Below, piece by piece: positions 17,078 to 29,026 of a DNA stretch of 64,000 bases. The notes under the pieces are model-generated. The model was not told where the DNA came from. It did no database searches and saw only the letters and a program-made list of their open reading frames with translations. Every line of letters begins with the position of its first letter. Positions within the stretch are counted from its first letter, which is position 1. Made by a program: the position numbers and the translations under genes. This DNA is from Bradyrhizobium sp. 139 (GTDB taxonomy: Bacteria > Pseudomonadota > Alphaproteobacteria > Rhizobiales > Xanthobacteraceae). The stretch covers positions 145,581-209,580 of the forward strand of contig NZ_JADPKS010000028.1 of the NCBI RefSeq assembly GCF_023074175.1, in the 5' to 3' direction.

Positions 17078-18685
17078 ATGCAGCCCCTGCGCATGTCTCG
17101 CCGCGTCATGAATCTCGCTCACATGCTGACCCAGAATGCGCGGCGGCATGGATCGCGCCCCGGCCTTGTCTGGGGAGATAAATCCTGGACCTGGCGCGAG
17201 ATCGATGCGCAGGTCTCGGCGCTGGCGGCTGCGCTCGCCGCGCGCGGCATCGCCAAGGGCGATCGCATCCTCGTCCATTCCAAGAATGGCGACGAGATGT
17301 TCTTCTCGATGTTCGCTGCGTTCCGGCTGGGGGCGGTCTGGGTGCCCACCAATTTCCGTCTGATGCCGGACGAGGTCACCTATCTCGCGCAGGCCTCCGG
17401 CGCGAAGGCGTTTCTGTGCCACGTCGATTTTCCCGAGCACGCCGCGGCGGTGAGCGGTGGCGCGCTGGAATTCACCTGGAGCGTCGACGGCAAGGGCTCG
17501 TTCGGCGAACGCTCGGTCGCTGATGCCATCGCCTCGCAGGCCGGCGCAAGCATTGCAAATGTCGACGTCGAGCACGATGATCCCTGCTGGTTCTTCTTCA
17601 CCTCGGGCACCACGGGCCGCTCCAAGGCCGCGGTGCTGACCCATGGCCAGATGGGCTTTGTCGTCACCAACCATCTCGCCGATCTCACCCCCGGCGTAAC
17701 AGAAGAGGATGCGTCGCTGGTGGTGGCGCCGCTGTCGCATGGCGCCGGCGTGCATCAGCTGGTGCAGACGGCGCGCGGCGTCCGCACCGTGCTGCTGCCG
17801 ACCGAGAAATTCGACATCGATGAGGCATTCCGCCTGATCGAGGCCCATCGCGTCAGCAATCTCTTCACGGTGCCGACGATCCTGAAGATGATGGTCGAGC
17901 ACCCCGCCGCCGACAAATACGATCATTCCTCGCTGCGTCAGGTGATCTACGCCGGCGCGCCGATGTACCGCGAGGACCAGAAGGCCGCGCTGAAGAAGCT
18001 CGGCCAAGTCATCGTGCAATATTTCGGCCTCGGCGAGGTCACAGGCAACATCACGGTGCTGCCGGCGGCGCTGCACGATCCCGAGGACGGCCCGCACGCG
18101 AAGATCGGCACCTGCGGCTTCGAGCGCACCGGCATGCAGGTCTCGATCCAGGACGACGAGGGCCGCGAGCTCGCCGCCAACCAGAGCGGCGAGATATGCG
18201 TGATCGGGCCTGCCGTACTCGCCGGCTATTACGACAACCCCGAGGCCAATGCGAAGGCGTTCCGCAACGGCTGGTTCCGCACCGGCGATCTCGGTCACAT
18301 GGACGAGGAGGGGTTCGTCTACATCACGGGTCGCGCCTCCGACATGTACATCTCCGGCGGCTCCAACATCTATCCGCGCGAGATCGAGGAGAAGATCCTG
18401 ACCCATCCAGCGGTCGGCGAGGTCGCGGTCGTCGGCGTGCCCGATCCGACCTGGGGCGAGGTCGGCGTCGCCGTTTGCGTTGCGTGCGAAGGTGCCAAGC
18501 CGGTGAGCGAAGCGGAGATGGCGGCGTTTCTCATGCCAAAAGTGCCGCGCTACAAGATGCCGAAGCGGTTCTTCTTCTGGGAGGCGCTGCCGAAATCCGG
18601 CTACGGCAAGATTCCAAAACGCATGGTGCGCGACGAGCTCGAGGCGCGCGGGCTGCTCGATCTCGACAAGACGAAGGCGGGCTGA
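17078..18685 (+). CDS. Acyl-CoA synthetase (AMP-binding family)
   Basis: A 535-residue adenylate-forming enzyme. The ATP loop is FFFTSGTTGRSKAAVLTH (about residues 173-190), the A5 motif is YFGLGEV, and A7/A8 read GWFRTGDLGHMDEEGFVYITGR (region about 405-426). The C-domain lysine is in SGYGKIPKR near the C-terminus. It activates a carboxylic acid to its CoA thioester via an acyl-adenylate. The chain-length preference cannot be read. GAGGAAG precedes the ATG at 17078. Nine bases separate it from the PPC-domain gene, so an operon is likely. Confidence 0.93.
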   Translation: MQPLRMSRRVMNLAHMLTQNARRHGSRPGLVWGDKSWTWREIDAQVSALAAALAARGIAKGDRILVHSKNGDEMFFSMFAAFRLGAVWVPTNFRLMPDEVTYLAQASGAKAFLCHVDFPEHAAAVSGGALEFTWSVDGKGSFGERSVADAIASQAGASIANVDVEHDDPCWFFFTSGTTGRSKAAVLTHGQMGFVVTNHLADLTPGVTEEDASLVVAPLSHGAGVHQLVQTARGVRTVLLPTEKFDIDEAFRLIEAHRVSNLFTVPTILKMMVEHPAADKYDHSSLRQVIYAGAPMYREDQKAALKKLGQVIVQYFGLGEVTGNITVLPAALHDPEDGPHAKIGTCGFERTGMQVSIQDDEGRELAANQSGEICVIGPAVLAGYYDNPEANAKAFRNGWFRTGDLGHMDEEGFVYITGRASDMYISGGSNIYPREIEEKILTHPAVGEVAVVGVPDPTWGEVGVAVCVACEGAKPVSEAEMAAFLMPKVPRYKMPKRFFFWEALPKSGYGKIPKRMVRDELEARGLLDLDKTKAG

Positions 18686-18694
18686 GCGTAGGTT

Positions 18695-19555
18695 ATGCGG
18701 ATCATCAAGCAGCCGGGCGCGCCGCTTCCCGAACGCATCCAGTGGGTGGAGGCGAGGGGACGCGCCTTTTCGTTCACGCTTCAAGCTGGCCTGCCGTTGC
18801 TCGAAGCCGCGCGCCGCGGGTTTGCCGCGGAAGGTTTTACGAGCGGCGTACTGAATTTCGGCCATGGCGCGCTCGGGCCGTTCGCCTACGTTATGCCGGC
18901 GCTGTCGAAGACCGGCGAGAATGCAGCCTTCTACAGTGACACGTTCCGGCCGAGCGGCGTGACACGCACAAGGCTTGGCAGCATGACGCTTGGGACGCGC
19001 GACGGTGCGCCGTTCTTTCATTGCCACGCGCTTTGGACCGAAGTCGACGGCCGCGCCAGCGGCGGCCACATGCTGCCGGACGAGACTGTTGTCGCCGAGC
19101 CGTTCGCGGTGGAGGCCTTCGGGATCGATGGAGCGACGTTCACGGCCGAGATCGATCCCGAGACGAACTTTAAGCTGTTCGGGCCGGTCGTTTCGGCCGC
19201 AACCGGCGCACGCACGACCAGCCGCGCGTTTGCCATGCGGTTGCGGCCGAACCAGGATTTTGCTGGCTGCCTCGAAGGCTTCTGCCGCGACCACGGCATC
19301 GCGCGCGCCAAAATCCACGGTGGCGTCGGCTCGACCATCGGCGCGCGCTTCACGGATGGCGGCGTGACCGAGCCGTTTGCGACGGAGCTTGCGATAACAG
19401 CCGGTGCGATTGCGCCCGGCTCCTCTGGCGCACTCGAAGCTGCGCTCGATGTTGCCCTGATCGACTACACCGGCGGCGTTGCCGAGGGCCGCCTGGTTCG
19501 CGGCGACAATCCCGTGCTGATGACCATGGAGCTGGTGCTGGAAGCGCTGGACTGA
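18695..19555 (+). CDS. Tandem PPC (DUF296) domain protein
   Basis: A 286-residue protein with two domains of the PPC/DUF296 (AF0104/ALDC-like) fold. The N-terminal unit contains FFHCHALWTEVDGRASGGHM and VVAEPFAVEAFG (about 107-148). The second unit ends ALDVALIDYTGGVAEGRL near 249-266. Single PPC domains in plants are part of AT-hook DNA-binding proteins; the bacterial function is unknown and may be metal or small-molecule binding. It lies nine bases behind the acyl-CoA synthetase gene, so a role in acyl-CoA metabolism is a fair guess. Confidence 0.75.
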   Translation: MRIIKQPGAPLPERIQWVEARGRAFSFTLQAGLPLLEAARRGFAAEGFTSGVLNFGHGALGPFAYVMPALSKTGENAAFYSDTFRPSGVTRTRLGSMTLGTRDGAPFFHCHALWTEVDGRASGGHMLPDETVVAEPFAVEAFGIDGATFTAEIDPETNFKLFGPVVSAATGARTTSRAFAMRLRPNQDFAGCLEGFCRDHGIARAKIHGGVGSTIGARFTDGGVTEPFATELAITAGAIAPGSSGALEAALDVALIDYTGGVAEGRLVRGDNPVLMTMELVLEALD

Positions 19556-19648
19556 TGGGCGGCCGACGGCCGAGATGCGAGATAGGCCTTTCGCAACCTG
19601 ATTGTTCCTGTTATGTTCCGGGGAAGGTTCGGGTTCTGGAGGCCAACA

Positions 19649-20416
19649 GTGGCGCGGAAGGGCAATCGCACGATCAACCTGCCTGCGCCGTATCTGAAGC
19701 GGGTCTGGCTCGACCCGTCGCAGGTTCACGATCGCGAGGCTTATCCGTTTTGCCTGCCCATCTTTCCGGATGATTTCGAGCTCAACTTCGACGCCGCGAT
19801 CACGATCATCGTCGGCGAGAACGGCACCGGGAAATCGACGATCCTCGAGGGCATAGCCACGCTCGCCGGCTACGACGATGCCGGTGGCGGAAAGGGCTAC
19901 ATGCCCGTCGATCACTCCGAAGCTAGCGAGAAGATGGGCGGCCAACTCTCCAAGGCACTGCGCGCAAGCTGGTTGCCGAAAATTACCAATGGCTGGTTTT
20001 TTCGCGCCGAGAGTTTTTTCTCGGTGGCGCGATATCTTGACAAGGCTGCGCGTGATGCTGGCCAGCTCGGTCCCGATTTCCTGTCGCATTCCCATGGCGA
20101 AGGCTTCCTGCGCTTCTTCGAGGAGCGGTGCCAGCGCCAGGGCATCTTTATTTTCGACGAGCCGGAATCGGCGCTGTCGCCGGCGCGCCAGATCGAATTT
20201 CTGAAACTGCTGCAACGCATGGAAGACTCCCGCATCTGTCAGGTTATCATGGCGACGCACGCGCCGATGCTGATGGCTTATCCGAACGCGAAGTTGTTGC
20301 GGCTGACCAGAGCAGGCATCGAACCGGTGATGTTGCGAGAGACGGAGCACTTCAAGGTCATGCGGGAGTTCTGCGATGATCCGGACCGATTTATCGGCAC
20401 CGCGCTGGAGCAATAG
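19649..20416 (+). CDS. COG3910-type single-domain ATPase (copy 1)
   Basis: A 255-residue ABC-type ATPase without membrane or coiled-coil parts. Walker A is VGENGTGKST, the signature-like region is SHGEGFLRFFEER, Walker B is IFIFDEPESALSPARQ and the switch histidine is in VIMATHAPML. Its role is unknown. I start at GTG 19649, which has GGAGG upstream and aligns exactly with the ATG of copy 2 (VARKGNR versus MGRKQRR). It is a tandem paralogue of the gene 16 bases downstream. Confidence 0.9.
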   Translation: MARKGNRTINLPAPYLKRVWLDPSQVHDREAYPFCLPIFPDDFELNFDAAITIIVGENGTGKSTILEGIATLAGYDDAGGGKGYMPVDHSEASEKMGGQLSKALRASWLPKITNGWFFRAESFFSVARYLDKAARDAGQLGPDFLSHSHGEGFLRFFEERCQRQGIFIFDEPESALSPARQIEFLKLLQRMEDSRICQVIMATHAPMLMAYPNAKLLRLTRAGIEPVMLRETEHFKVMREFCDDPDRFIGTALEQ

Positions 20417-20431
20417 GGGCAGGTTGAGAGC

Positions 20432-21229
20432 ATGGGCCGGAAACAACGTCGTCAAACCACCTTGCCCGCGCCCTATCTCCGGCGCGTCTGGCTCGATCGT
20501 TCGGCGGTCGAGGATTGGGAGGCGTATCCGTTCTGTCTTCCCGTGTTCAGGGACGAGTTCGATCAGAATTTCGACACCGCCGTGACCATCATCGTCGGCG
20601 AGAACGGCACCGGCAAGTCGACCATCCTCGAGGGCATCGCGGGGATGGCCGGCTTTGCCAGCACCGGCGGCCGCAAGGGCTTTCAGGAGATCGATGGCGG
20701 CGGCATGGAAGTAACCGGCGTAGAGCTGTCTGCCGCCCTGAAGGCTGCCTGGGTGCCGAAGGTAACCGACGGCTGGTTTTTTCGGGCCGAGACATTCTTT
20801 TCTGTTGCGCGGTATCTGGACCGCTCGGCCGGGAGTGCTGCGCAAGCCATGGAAGGCGTGTTTGGTGCGAGCGTTCAAGAAGCCCCGGACTATCTCTCTT
20901 TTTCCCACGGTGAGGGCTTTCTGGTCTTCTTCGAGGAGCGCTGCCAAAATCAGGGCATCTACATCTTCGACGAGCCGGAATCCGCACTTTCGCCCGCGCG
21001 GCAGATGGACTTCCTCAAGCTCCTGCATCGGATGGATCTCTCCGGCAATTGTCAGGTCATCATGGCGACCCATGCGCCTCTGCTGATGGCCTATCCAAAT
21101 GCGCAGCTGCTTCGGCTCGGGAAATACGGCCTGGAGCCGACGACGGTGGAGCAAACCGATCATTATCGGGTGATGCGGGAATTCTGTGACGACCCGCGCG
21201 GGTTCGTGGAGGCGACGCTGACGGAGTAG
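20432..21229 (+). CDS. COG3910-type single-domain ATPase (copy 2)
   Basis: A 265-residue paralogue of the preceding gene, with the same order of motifs: LPAPYLRRVWLDRS near the start, Walker A VGENGTGKST, SHGEGFLVFFEERC, Walker B IYIFDEPESALSPARQ and ATHAPLLMAYPNAQL. It has about 10 extra residues around GSAAQAMEGVFGASVQEA. The gene order and the 16-base spacing indicate a tandem duplication and cotranscription, possibly acting as a heterodimer. Confidence 0.9.
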   Translation: MGRKQRRQTTLPAPYLRRVWLDRSAVEDWEAYPFCLPVFRDEFDQNFDTAVTIIVGENGTGKSTILEGIAGMAGFASTGGRKGFQEIDGGGMEVTGVELSAALKAAWVPKVTDGWFFRAETFFSVARYLDRSAGSAAQAMEGVFGASVQEAPDYLSFSHGEGFLVFFEERCQNQGIYIFDEPESALSPARQMDFLKLLHRMDLSGNCQVIMATHAPLLMAYPNAQLLRLGKYGLEPTTVEQTDHYRVMREFCDDPRGFVEATLTE

Positions 21230-21260
21230 GAAGGCGCGGCCGACGGCCGTTCTCTCCGCC

Positions 21261-21345
21261 GTCGTTGCGAGGAGCTCTCGCGACGAAGCAATCCAGAATC
21301 TTTCCGCGGAGGCACTCTGGATTGCTTCGCTTCGCTCGCAATGAC
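21261..21345. repeat. Dispersed inverted repeat
   Basis: Inverted arms: GTCGTTGCGAGGAG...GCAATCCAGA at the left and TCTGGATTGCTTCG...TCGCAATGAC at the right, around an 18-base centre. This looks like the GTCATTGCGAGCGAAGCGAAGC type of interspersed palindrome known from Bradyrhizobium and Rhodopseudomonas (from memory). Confidence 0.7.
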
Positions 21346-22120
21346 GGGGCGTGGGTGACACGGTCGCTTCAATTCAATTCGCATTTCAATTGCAGACACA
21401 CCTTCGCCCCCTCGCGGCGTGTTTCGCCCGAGTTTTACGGCAGTCATTGCCCTCGAAGGTGCCGAGGGCGCAGGGAAGACCGGGTGCCGGCTGGCACCCG
21501 CGGTCCACTGTGCGATAGATGCGCTACAAACATTTGCACAGCGGCATACAGGTGAAGCCAAACAACCCGGCCTTCCCTGCGCAGTGGCTTTACGGCTTAT
21601 GTCGTGCTCTCCCCGGGGAGCGATGCACTATTGCCCCCGTCGTCTTGCGGATGGCTGACGCGCGGACCCGGTCGGGCCGCAGCGTCACCGCAAGACTTGG
21701 CGCACAGACCCCGGGCGCCAGGACCACACGATTTTGCCGTACGCAGGCTGCACCGGTCGTGTGCACGCAGGTAGCTGCTCACGGTGTGACCCGCCCTGCA
21801 AACCACCTTCGCGCCGACGCCGCCTGCGTCCACCACGTCCCATCCCGCGTTCGTGACGATCGCGATGCGCCCCTCGGCCGGGTTGGGATGGCTTCCTATA
21901 CGATAATCCGAAATGCTGATAAAGAGAATTATTTTTGCATGGCGTGATTGCCCCACCCATTGGATGCTTTGCCCGACGGGCAGCGCAACAGGTTGTGGAT
22001 CGCGCAAGCGCGCCGCCGCAACGGTGCCACGAACCGGTCTCCCCTCGGCCCCAAAATGCGCTACGATGATCCCAGCGCGCCCAAGTCGCGCACGATCAAC
22101 GAGACGGATGAGGAAACGAG
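21346..22120. other. Gene-poor, repeat-like stretch
   Basis: About 775 bases without a convincing gene. A 142-codon open frame (21519-21947, +) has no ribosome site, odd composition and no domain. Its text (NNPAFPAQWLYGLCRALPG) reminds me of spurious annotated ORFs that recur in repeated elements in rhizobial genomes. Near 21960-21990 is a CCCGACGGGC palindrome. I treat the region as a decayed or non-coding dispersed element. Confidence 0.5.
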
Positions 22121-22702
22121 ATGAGGGTGACGATTGGACGGCGCGTGGCCGTGGCCGCGGTACTGACTGCCGCGGGAGCGGCGGCTTTGACGGCGGCTTT
22201 TGCACCGGCTTCTACACCGGCCTGGGCGCACGGACCGACCCGGCAGAAGGTGCGCGAATCCATCGAGATCAATGCAGCCCCGGCCAAAGTGTGGGCGGCA
22301 ATCGGCAATTTCCAGGACATCAACTGGCTCCCGCCCGTCACCAAGACCGAGGGCGAGAAGGGCAACGAGATCGGCGCAACGCGGCGGCTGACCTTGACCG
22401 GCGGCGCCACGGTCGATGAGGAGCTCTATAAGTTCGACGCCGCTGCGATGACTTATTCCTACCGGATCACCACTGTCGACGTGAAGGTGCTGCCGGTCAC
22501 CAATTATTCCTCGACGTTGACGGTGGCGCCGAGCGCCGACGGCAAGGCGAGCACGCTGGAATGGGCCGGCGCCTTCTACCGCGGCTTTCCCAACAACGAT
22601 CCGCCGCCGGAGCTGAGCGACGAGGCCGCGGTGAAGGCGGTGAAGGGGCTTTATCAGGCCGGCCTCGAAGCGCTGAAGAAGAAGATCGAGAGCGGAAGCT
22701 GA
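22121..22702 (+). CDS. Secreted SRPBCC (MxaD-like) protein
   Basis: A 193-residue protein. A signal peptide covers residues 1-36 (ends TPAWA-HGP). The SRPBCC fold begins with VRESIEINAAPAKVWAAIGNFQDINWLPPV, summarised here as the strand-helix pair typical of polyketide-cyclase/MxaD proteins (about 43-72). MxaD-type proteins accompany PQQ methanol dehydrogenases in the periplasm. No dehydrogenase gene is nearby in this window. It is coupled to the beta-propeller gene three bases downstream. Confidence 0.88.
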   Translation: MRVTIGRRVAVAAVLTAAGAAALTAAFAPASTPAWAHGPTRQKVRESIEINAAPAKVWAAIGNFQDINWLPPVTKTEGEKGNEIGATRRLTLTGGATVDEELYKFDAAAMTYSYRITTVDVKVLPVTNYSSTLTVAPSADGKASTLEWAGAFYRGFPNNDPPPELSDEAAVKAVKGLYQAGLEALKKKIESGS

Positions 22703-22704
22703 CA

Positions 22705-23658
22705 GTGCGGGCGCTGCTCCTGGCGGCGTTCGCCGCCAGCCTCTGCCGTGCCGCTCTCGGCAACGCATCCGCCGAAGAAGCGTTCGTCACCAACCAGCTC
22801 AGCGACGATCTGATGGTCGTGGATCTCGCGATATCGCGCAGCGTCGCGACCATCCCGATCGGCGGCAAGCCGGCCGGTGTGGCCGTCAGCGCGGACGGGC
22901 GCTTTGCCTATGTGACGAGCCCCGATGCCAAGGCGGTGACCGTGGTGGACGCAGCAACGCGCCAGGTCTTAGGAAGGATCGAGGTCGGCGGCGGGCCGCT
23001 CGGCATTGCGGTGGCGCCCGATGGCAAGACGGTCTATGTCGCGGACTGGTATGCGGCCGCGGTGCGGGTGATCGACGCGGCGAGCCGCAGCGTCACGGCC
23101 AGCATCGCGGTCGGCGCTTCGCCGTCCGGCCTGGCGGTGACGCCTGATGGCAAGCTGCTGCTCTCGGCGGACCGCGACGACGACAGCGTCTCGGTGGTGG
23201 ACACCACGACGCGTCAGCGCAAAGCGACCATCAAGGTCGGCACGCGGCCGTTCGGCGTCACCATCGATGCAGAGGGCAAGCGCGCCTACACCGCCAATGT
23301 CGGCTCCAACAACGTCTCCGTGATCGACATCGCCGCAGGCCGCGAGATCGGCCGCGTGCCGGTCGGCATGCGTCCCTACGCCGTGGCACTGACGCTGGGC
23401 CGTGGCTTCGTCACCGACCAGTATGGCGGCACTGTCAGCGTGTTCGATCTGGCGATGCTGAAGCCGGTCAAGCGCATCAACGTCGGCGACTATCCCGAAG
23501 GCATCGCCGCGACCGCCGACGGCAAGCACGTCATCGTCGCCTGCTGGGAGAGCAACACGCTTGATATCATCGATGCCGCCGAGCTGAAGGTGATCGGCGA
23601 GGTCGAGACCGGCGACGGCCCGCGCGCGTTCGGGGCGTTCTTGCGCAAGACGGAGTAG
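22705..23658 (+). CDS. Secreted YVTN-type beta-propeller protein
   Basis: A 317-residue periplasmic protein. The signal peptide (VRALLLAAFAASLCRAALG) ends about residue 24 at NASA-EE. Seven repeated blades of about 42 residues carry the pattern I-x-V-G-x-x-P-x-G-V/I-A-V-x-x-D-G-K/R (for example GGKPAGVAVSADGRFAYV). Start GTG at 22705, two bases after the MxaD-like stop, so translation is coupled. Relatives associate with PQQ/cytochrome systems. No haem motif is present. Confidence 0.9.
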   Translation: MRALLLAAFAASLCRAALGNASAEEAFVTNQLSDDLMVVDLAISRSVATIPIGGKPAGVAVSADGRFAYVTSPDAKAVTVVDAATRQVLGRIEVGGGPLGIAVAPDGKTVYVADWYAAAVRVIDAASRSVTASIAVGASPSGLAVTPDGKLLLSADRDDDSVSVVDTTTRQRKATIKVGTRPFGVTIDAEGKRAYTANVGSNNVSVIDIAAGREIGRVPVGMRPYAVALTLGRGFVTDQYGGTVSVFDLAMLKPVKRINVGDYPEGIAATADGKHVIVACWESNTLDIIDAAELKVIGEVETGDGPRAFGAFLRKTE

Positions 23659-23739
23659 GGGGGCAGGTGCCGTAGGACCTCCTACCGGCCGTCAAGGTGC
23701 AAGTGGCCTTAACGAACCTAGCCTAGCGCCGTGCTCGAC

Positions 23740-23765
23740 GCAGCCGCAGGGCTAACCCACCCTAC
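23740..23765. repeat. Fragment of a dispersed repeat
   Basis: GGGCTAACCCACCCTACG, overlapping the 3' end of the HAD gene, is the complement of the GTAGGGTGGG repeat seen in full at 39711-39803. It is a partial copy that contributes the stop region of the HAD gene. Confidence 0.4.
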
Positions 23766-24393
23766 GATGTCGGCACACGGCATCCGCAATCTCTCCCATC
23801 CGCTCAAACACGTGGTCCGGCCCCAGCGCCCGCAGCGCCGCCGGTGCCGCATAACCCCAGCACACCGCGCCGCAGGCAATACCGACAGCTCGCGCCCCCT
23901 CGATGTCGCGCACCTCGTCGCCGATCGCGATCACTTGGTCGAGCTCCACGCCGGCACGCCGGATGACGCGGCGAAACTTCGCAGGCTTGCCGAACAGCGA
24001 CGCGGCGCAGTCGAAATGCGAGAACAGCGCGGCAGCTTCGCCGAGTTTTTCGCGCGCATTGGCCTCGCTGTCCGACGTCACCAGCGCGAGCTGCACGCCG
24101 CTTTCGGCCAGCGTTCGCAGCATCGCCTCGACGCCCGCAAACAGCGAAATCTCCGCCGCAGCCTCGGCCTTCAGCCGCCGCGCATGCCGCGCGATCGCCG
24201 GCAGCTTCCACAGCGGCACCTCGAGCCGGGCGAGGATCTCGCGGCTCGAAGCATGCCGCAGCCCCTCGACATCCTCGTCCGCGACGCGGCGAAAGCCGAA
24301 CCGGTCGGCGACGTCATTGATGGTCCGCAGGAACCACGGGAAGCTGTCGGCCAGCGTGCCGTCGAGATCGAAGATGGCGAGGGAGTAGGGCAT
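23752..24393 (-). CDS. HAD family hydrolase (phosphoglycolate-phosphatase-like)
   Basis: A 213-residue HAD phosphatase. Motif I is FDLDGTLADS (nucleophile Asp9 and acid/base Asp11), motif II is LALVTSDSE, motif III is a lysine in FGKPAKFRRV, and motif IV is IAIGDEVRDIEGA. The helical cap is type C1, like Gph. The substrate is unknown. Its C-terminus (AVCRHRRVG) runs into a dispersed repeat fragment. Confidence 0.9.
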   Translation of the reverse strand: MPYSLAIFDLDGTLADSFPWFLRTINDVADRFGFRRVADEDVEGLRHASSREILARLEVPLWKLPAIARHARRLKAEAAAEISLFAGVEAMLRTLAESGVQLALVTSDSEANAREKLGEAAALFSHFDCAASLFGKPAKFRRVIRRAGVELDQVIAIGDEVRDIEGARAVGIACGAVCWGYAAPAALRALGPDHVFERMGEIADAVCRHRRVG

Positions 24394-24519
24394 GGGGGCT
24401 GGATTTCAAGCGGGCTGTAGTACGCCATTCTTAAGCGGAGTTCGAGGACAGCCATAGGGCATTATCTATCGCTGAATCGTGCGCTGGCTTCGTGATCGAT
24501 GAGGTCCGCGGTTTGCGGC

Positions 24520-24843
24520 TCACCGCAACTTGCGCACGTCAACATTGATGTCGAGATCGATATTGCTGACGCAGGTCTGAGTGGTCCGATGCGAGCCGCC
24601 CTCGTGCCAGTGGCCATCGCGCGCACGGGCGCCGCTGACATTGGCCAGCTTCAGGCATCGCCATTGCGGCAGCGGGCCGCTGCTCTCACCAGCGAACTGC
24701 CAGGCCAACACAGCTTCCTCACTGCTCTTGTTGGCGCCGATGATGTGCGGGCAGAGCTCGCGATAGCGGCCCTCGTAGATGCAGGTCACCTGCTGTTCGG
24801 CGAGAATTGCATTGCGAAAGAGTGTGTAGGTTCGGCTGGGCAT
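24520..24843 (-). CDS. Conserved hypothetical (WYL-like segment)
   Basis: A 107-residue protein. It contains ILAEQQVTCIYEGRYRELCPHIIG and VLAWQFAGES, a pattern reminiscent of a single WYL-type ligand-binding domain, with IDLDINVDVRKLR at the C-terminus. No helix-turn-helix is present. The function is unknown. It is downstream of uvrA on the same strand, but 55 bases separate them and the ribosome site is poor. Confidence 0.65.
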   Translation of the reverse strand: MPSRTYTLFRNAILAEQQVTCIYEGRYRELCPHIIGANKSSEEAVLAWQFAGESSGPLPQWRCLKLANVSGARARDGHWHEGGSHRTTQTCVSNIDLDINVDVRKLR

Positions 24844-24898
24844 CGCGGGCGGTCACTCGCATGTTCTCCGAAGCCCTCGAAGACGCCGCGGAGCGATC

Positions 24899-27874
<2,976 letters not shown>

Positions 27875-27971
27875 CCTGGTGGTCCTCAAGGAATCCCAAA
27901 GGCGCGCGATCGCGCCAATGTTTAGGCGCGCTTCGCCCGGAACCGGGATCGGCGCCGATGGGTATGTCAGC

Positions 27972-27986
27972 GAACGTAGGAAGAAC
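27972..27986 (-). promoter_or_regulatory. SOS (LexA) box upstream of uvrA
   Basis: The minus strand reads GTTC-TTCCTAC-GTTC, an exact match to the alphaproteobacterial LexA consensus GTTC-N7-GTTC. It lies about 98 bases before the uvrA start, in the promoter region. uvrA is a classic SOS gene. Confidence 0.85.
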
Positions 27987-28096
27987 GGGAGCGGATTTCC
28001 AGTGCGAGTTGCGAATCGTCAACGGATTGTTGGCGCTCTGGCGGCATCTGGCAGCAGGAGGCCAGCGGAACTGCGCTGGAGAGGCCGCGACAACAA

Positions 28097-28121
28097 AAAG
28101 GCCGGCGCAAGGCCGGCCTTT
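28097..28121 (-). terminator. Rho-independent terminator of the 28.1-kb porin-like gene
   Basis: AAAGGCCGGC-CTTGC-GCCGGCCTTT on the minus strand forms a 10-bp perfect stem followed by TTTTTG, 30 bases after the stop. The stem is the same as at 29027-29051. Confidence 0.92.
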
Positions 28122-28150
28122 CGTAACGCGATGGCGTCGGAGGGCGAAGA

Positions 28151-28840
28151 TCAGTACTTCGCGACCACCGGGCCCCCGAAGTGATAGTTCACGCCGACCT
28201 GCACGGTGTGGAAGTTGAGCGTGCCGGTGGGCACGGCGCCCGAGAAGTAGGTCTCGCCGCCAAGGCTGCGGTAGAGGTACTCGCCCTTGACCGACCACTG
28301 CGGCGCGAAGAACGCTTCGACGCCCGCGCCGACGGTCCAGCCGGAGTGCCACTTGCTGTCCGACACAGTCACGCCGAGCGCGGAGAGGCTGAGCTTGTTG
28401 TCGATCCAGGCGTAGCCGCCGGTGCCGTAGAACAGGACCTGATTGACGGCGTAGCCGATACGGCCGCGCACGGTGCCCATTGCATCGGTCTTCGAGCTCG
28501 CGGTCGCTGCAACGACACCGAAGCCCGGGACGAAGGTGGCGCCAGTTGCCGAAGCGCTGACGTCAGCCCAGGCGCCGTCGGCTTCGATACCGAACACGAC
28601 GTTGCCAGTCTGCCAGTTGTAGCCGGCAGTGCCGCCGATGAAGCCGCCCTTCATCTTCGGGTCGCCTGAACCGTTTTCCCAAGCGCCGCCGCCGACGATA
28701 CCGAGATAGAAGCCGGTCCAGTTGTAGACCGAGGCCACAGCCACCGGAGCCTTGGTGTAGGGGCGCGCCGCGAGATCAGCGGCCGAAGCCGGGGCAGCGA
28801 GAGCGAACAAACAGGCCGAAGCCAACAAAACCTTCTTCAT
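28151..28840 (-). CDS. Outer-membrane beta-barrel protein (Omp25/RopB type)
   Basis: A 229-residue eight-stranded-barrel protein. The signal peptide ends [15 protein letters not shown] (mature start about residue 21). It has [16 protein letters not shown], alternating Gly/aromatic strands, [16 protein letters not shown], and ends [14 protein letters not shown], the usual C-terminal strand plus an extra KY. It is a surface-exposed small Omp. Start ATG 28840; the TTG two codons earlier is unlikely. It is followed by a similar gene at 29077. Confidence 0.93.
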   Translation of the reverse strand: MKKVLLASACLFALAAPASAADLAARPYTKAPVAVASVYNWTGFYLGIVGGGAWENGSGDPKMKGGFIGGTAGYNWQTGNVVFGIEADGAWADVSASATGATFVPGFGVVAATASSKTDAMGTVRGRIGYAVNQVLFYGTGGYAWIDNKLSLSALGVTVSDSKWHSGWTVGAGVEAFFAPQWSVKGEYLYRSLGGETYFSGAVPTGTLNFHTVQVGVNYHFGGPVVAKY

Positions 28841-29026
28841 TTTCAACTAATCCCAGTCCCGGTTTCTGCTTTTGCCCTCCGTGCGTTCGGAAGGACATCG
28901 GACGCTGTGGTCCAACTGATGTCGTACTTACACCATTAAAGCCGCAAGTTGTGTCTCTCAAAAGCCACAAGATTCACAAAATGTAACATCTACTGACAGG
29001 TTGCCTGGCCGCGTTGCAGGCAGCAA

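Noticed and set aside
16838..21361. A 1507-codon open frame on the minus strand
   Set aside because: It is antisense to four well-supported plus-strand genes, has no domain, is Arg/Ala/His-rich and arises from the codon bias of the genes opposite.
21519..21947. A 142-codon frame, possible gene
   Set aside because: No ribosome site or domain; it appears to be part of a dispersed element.
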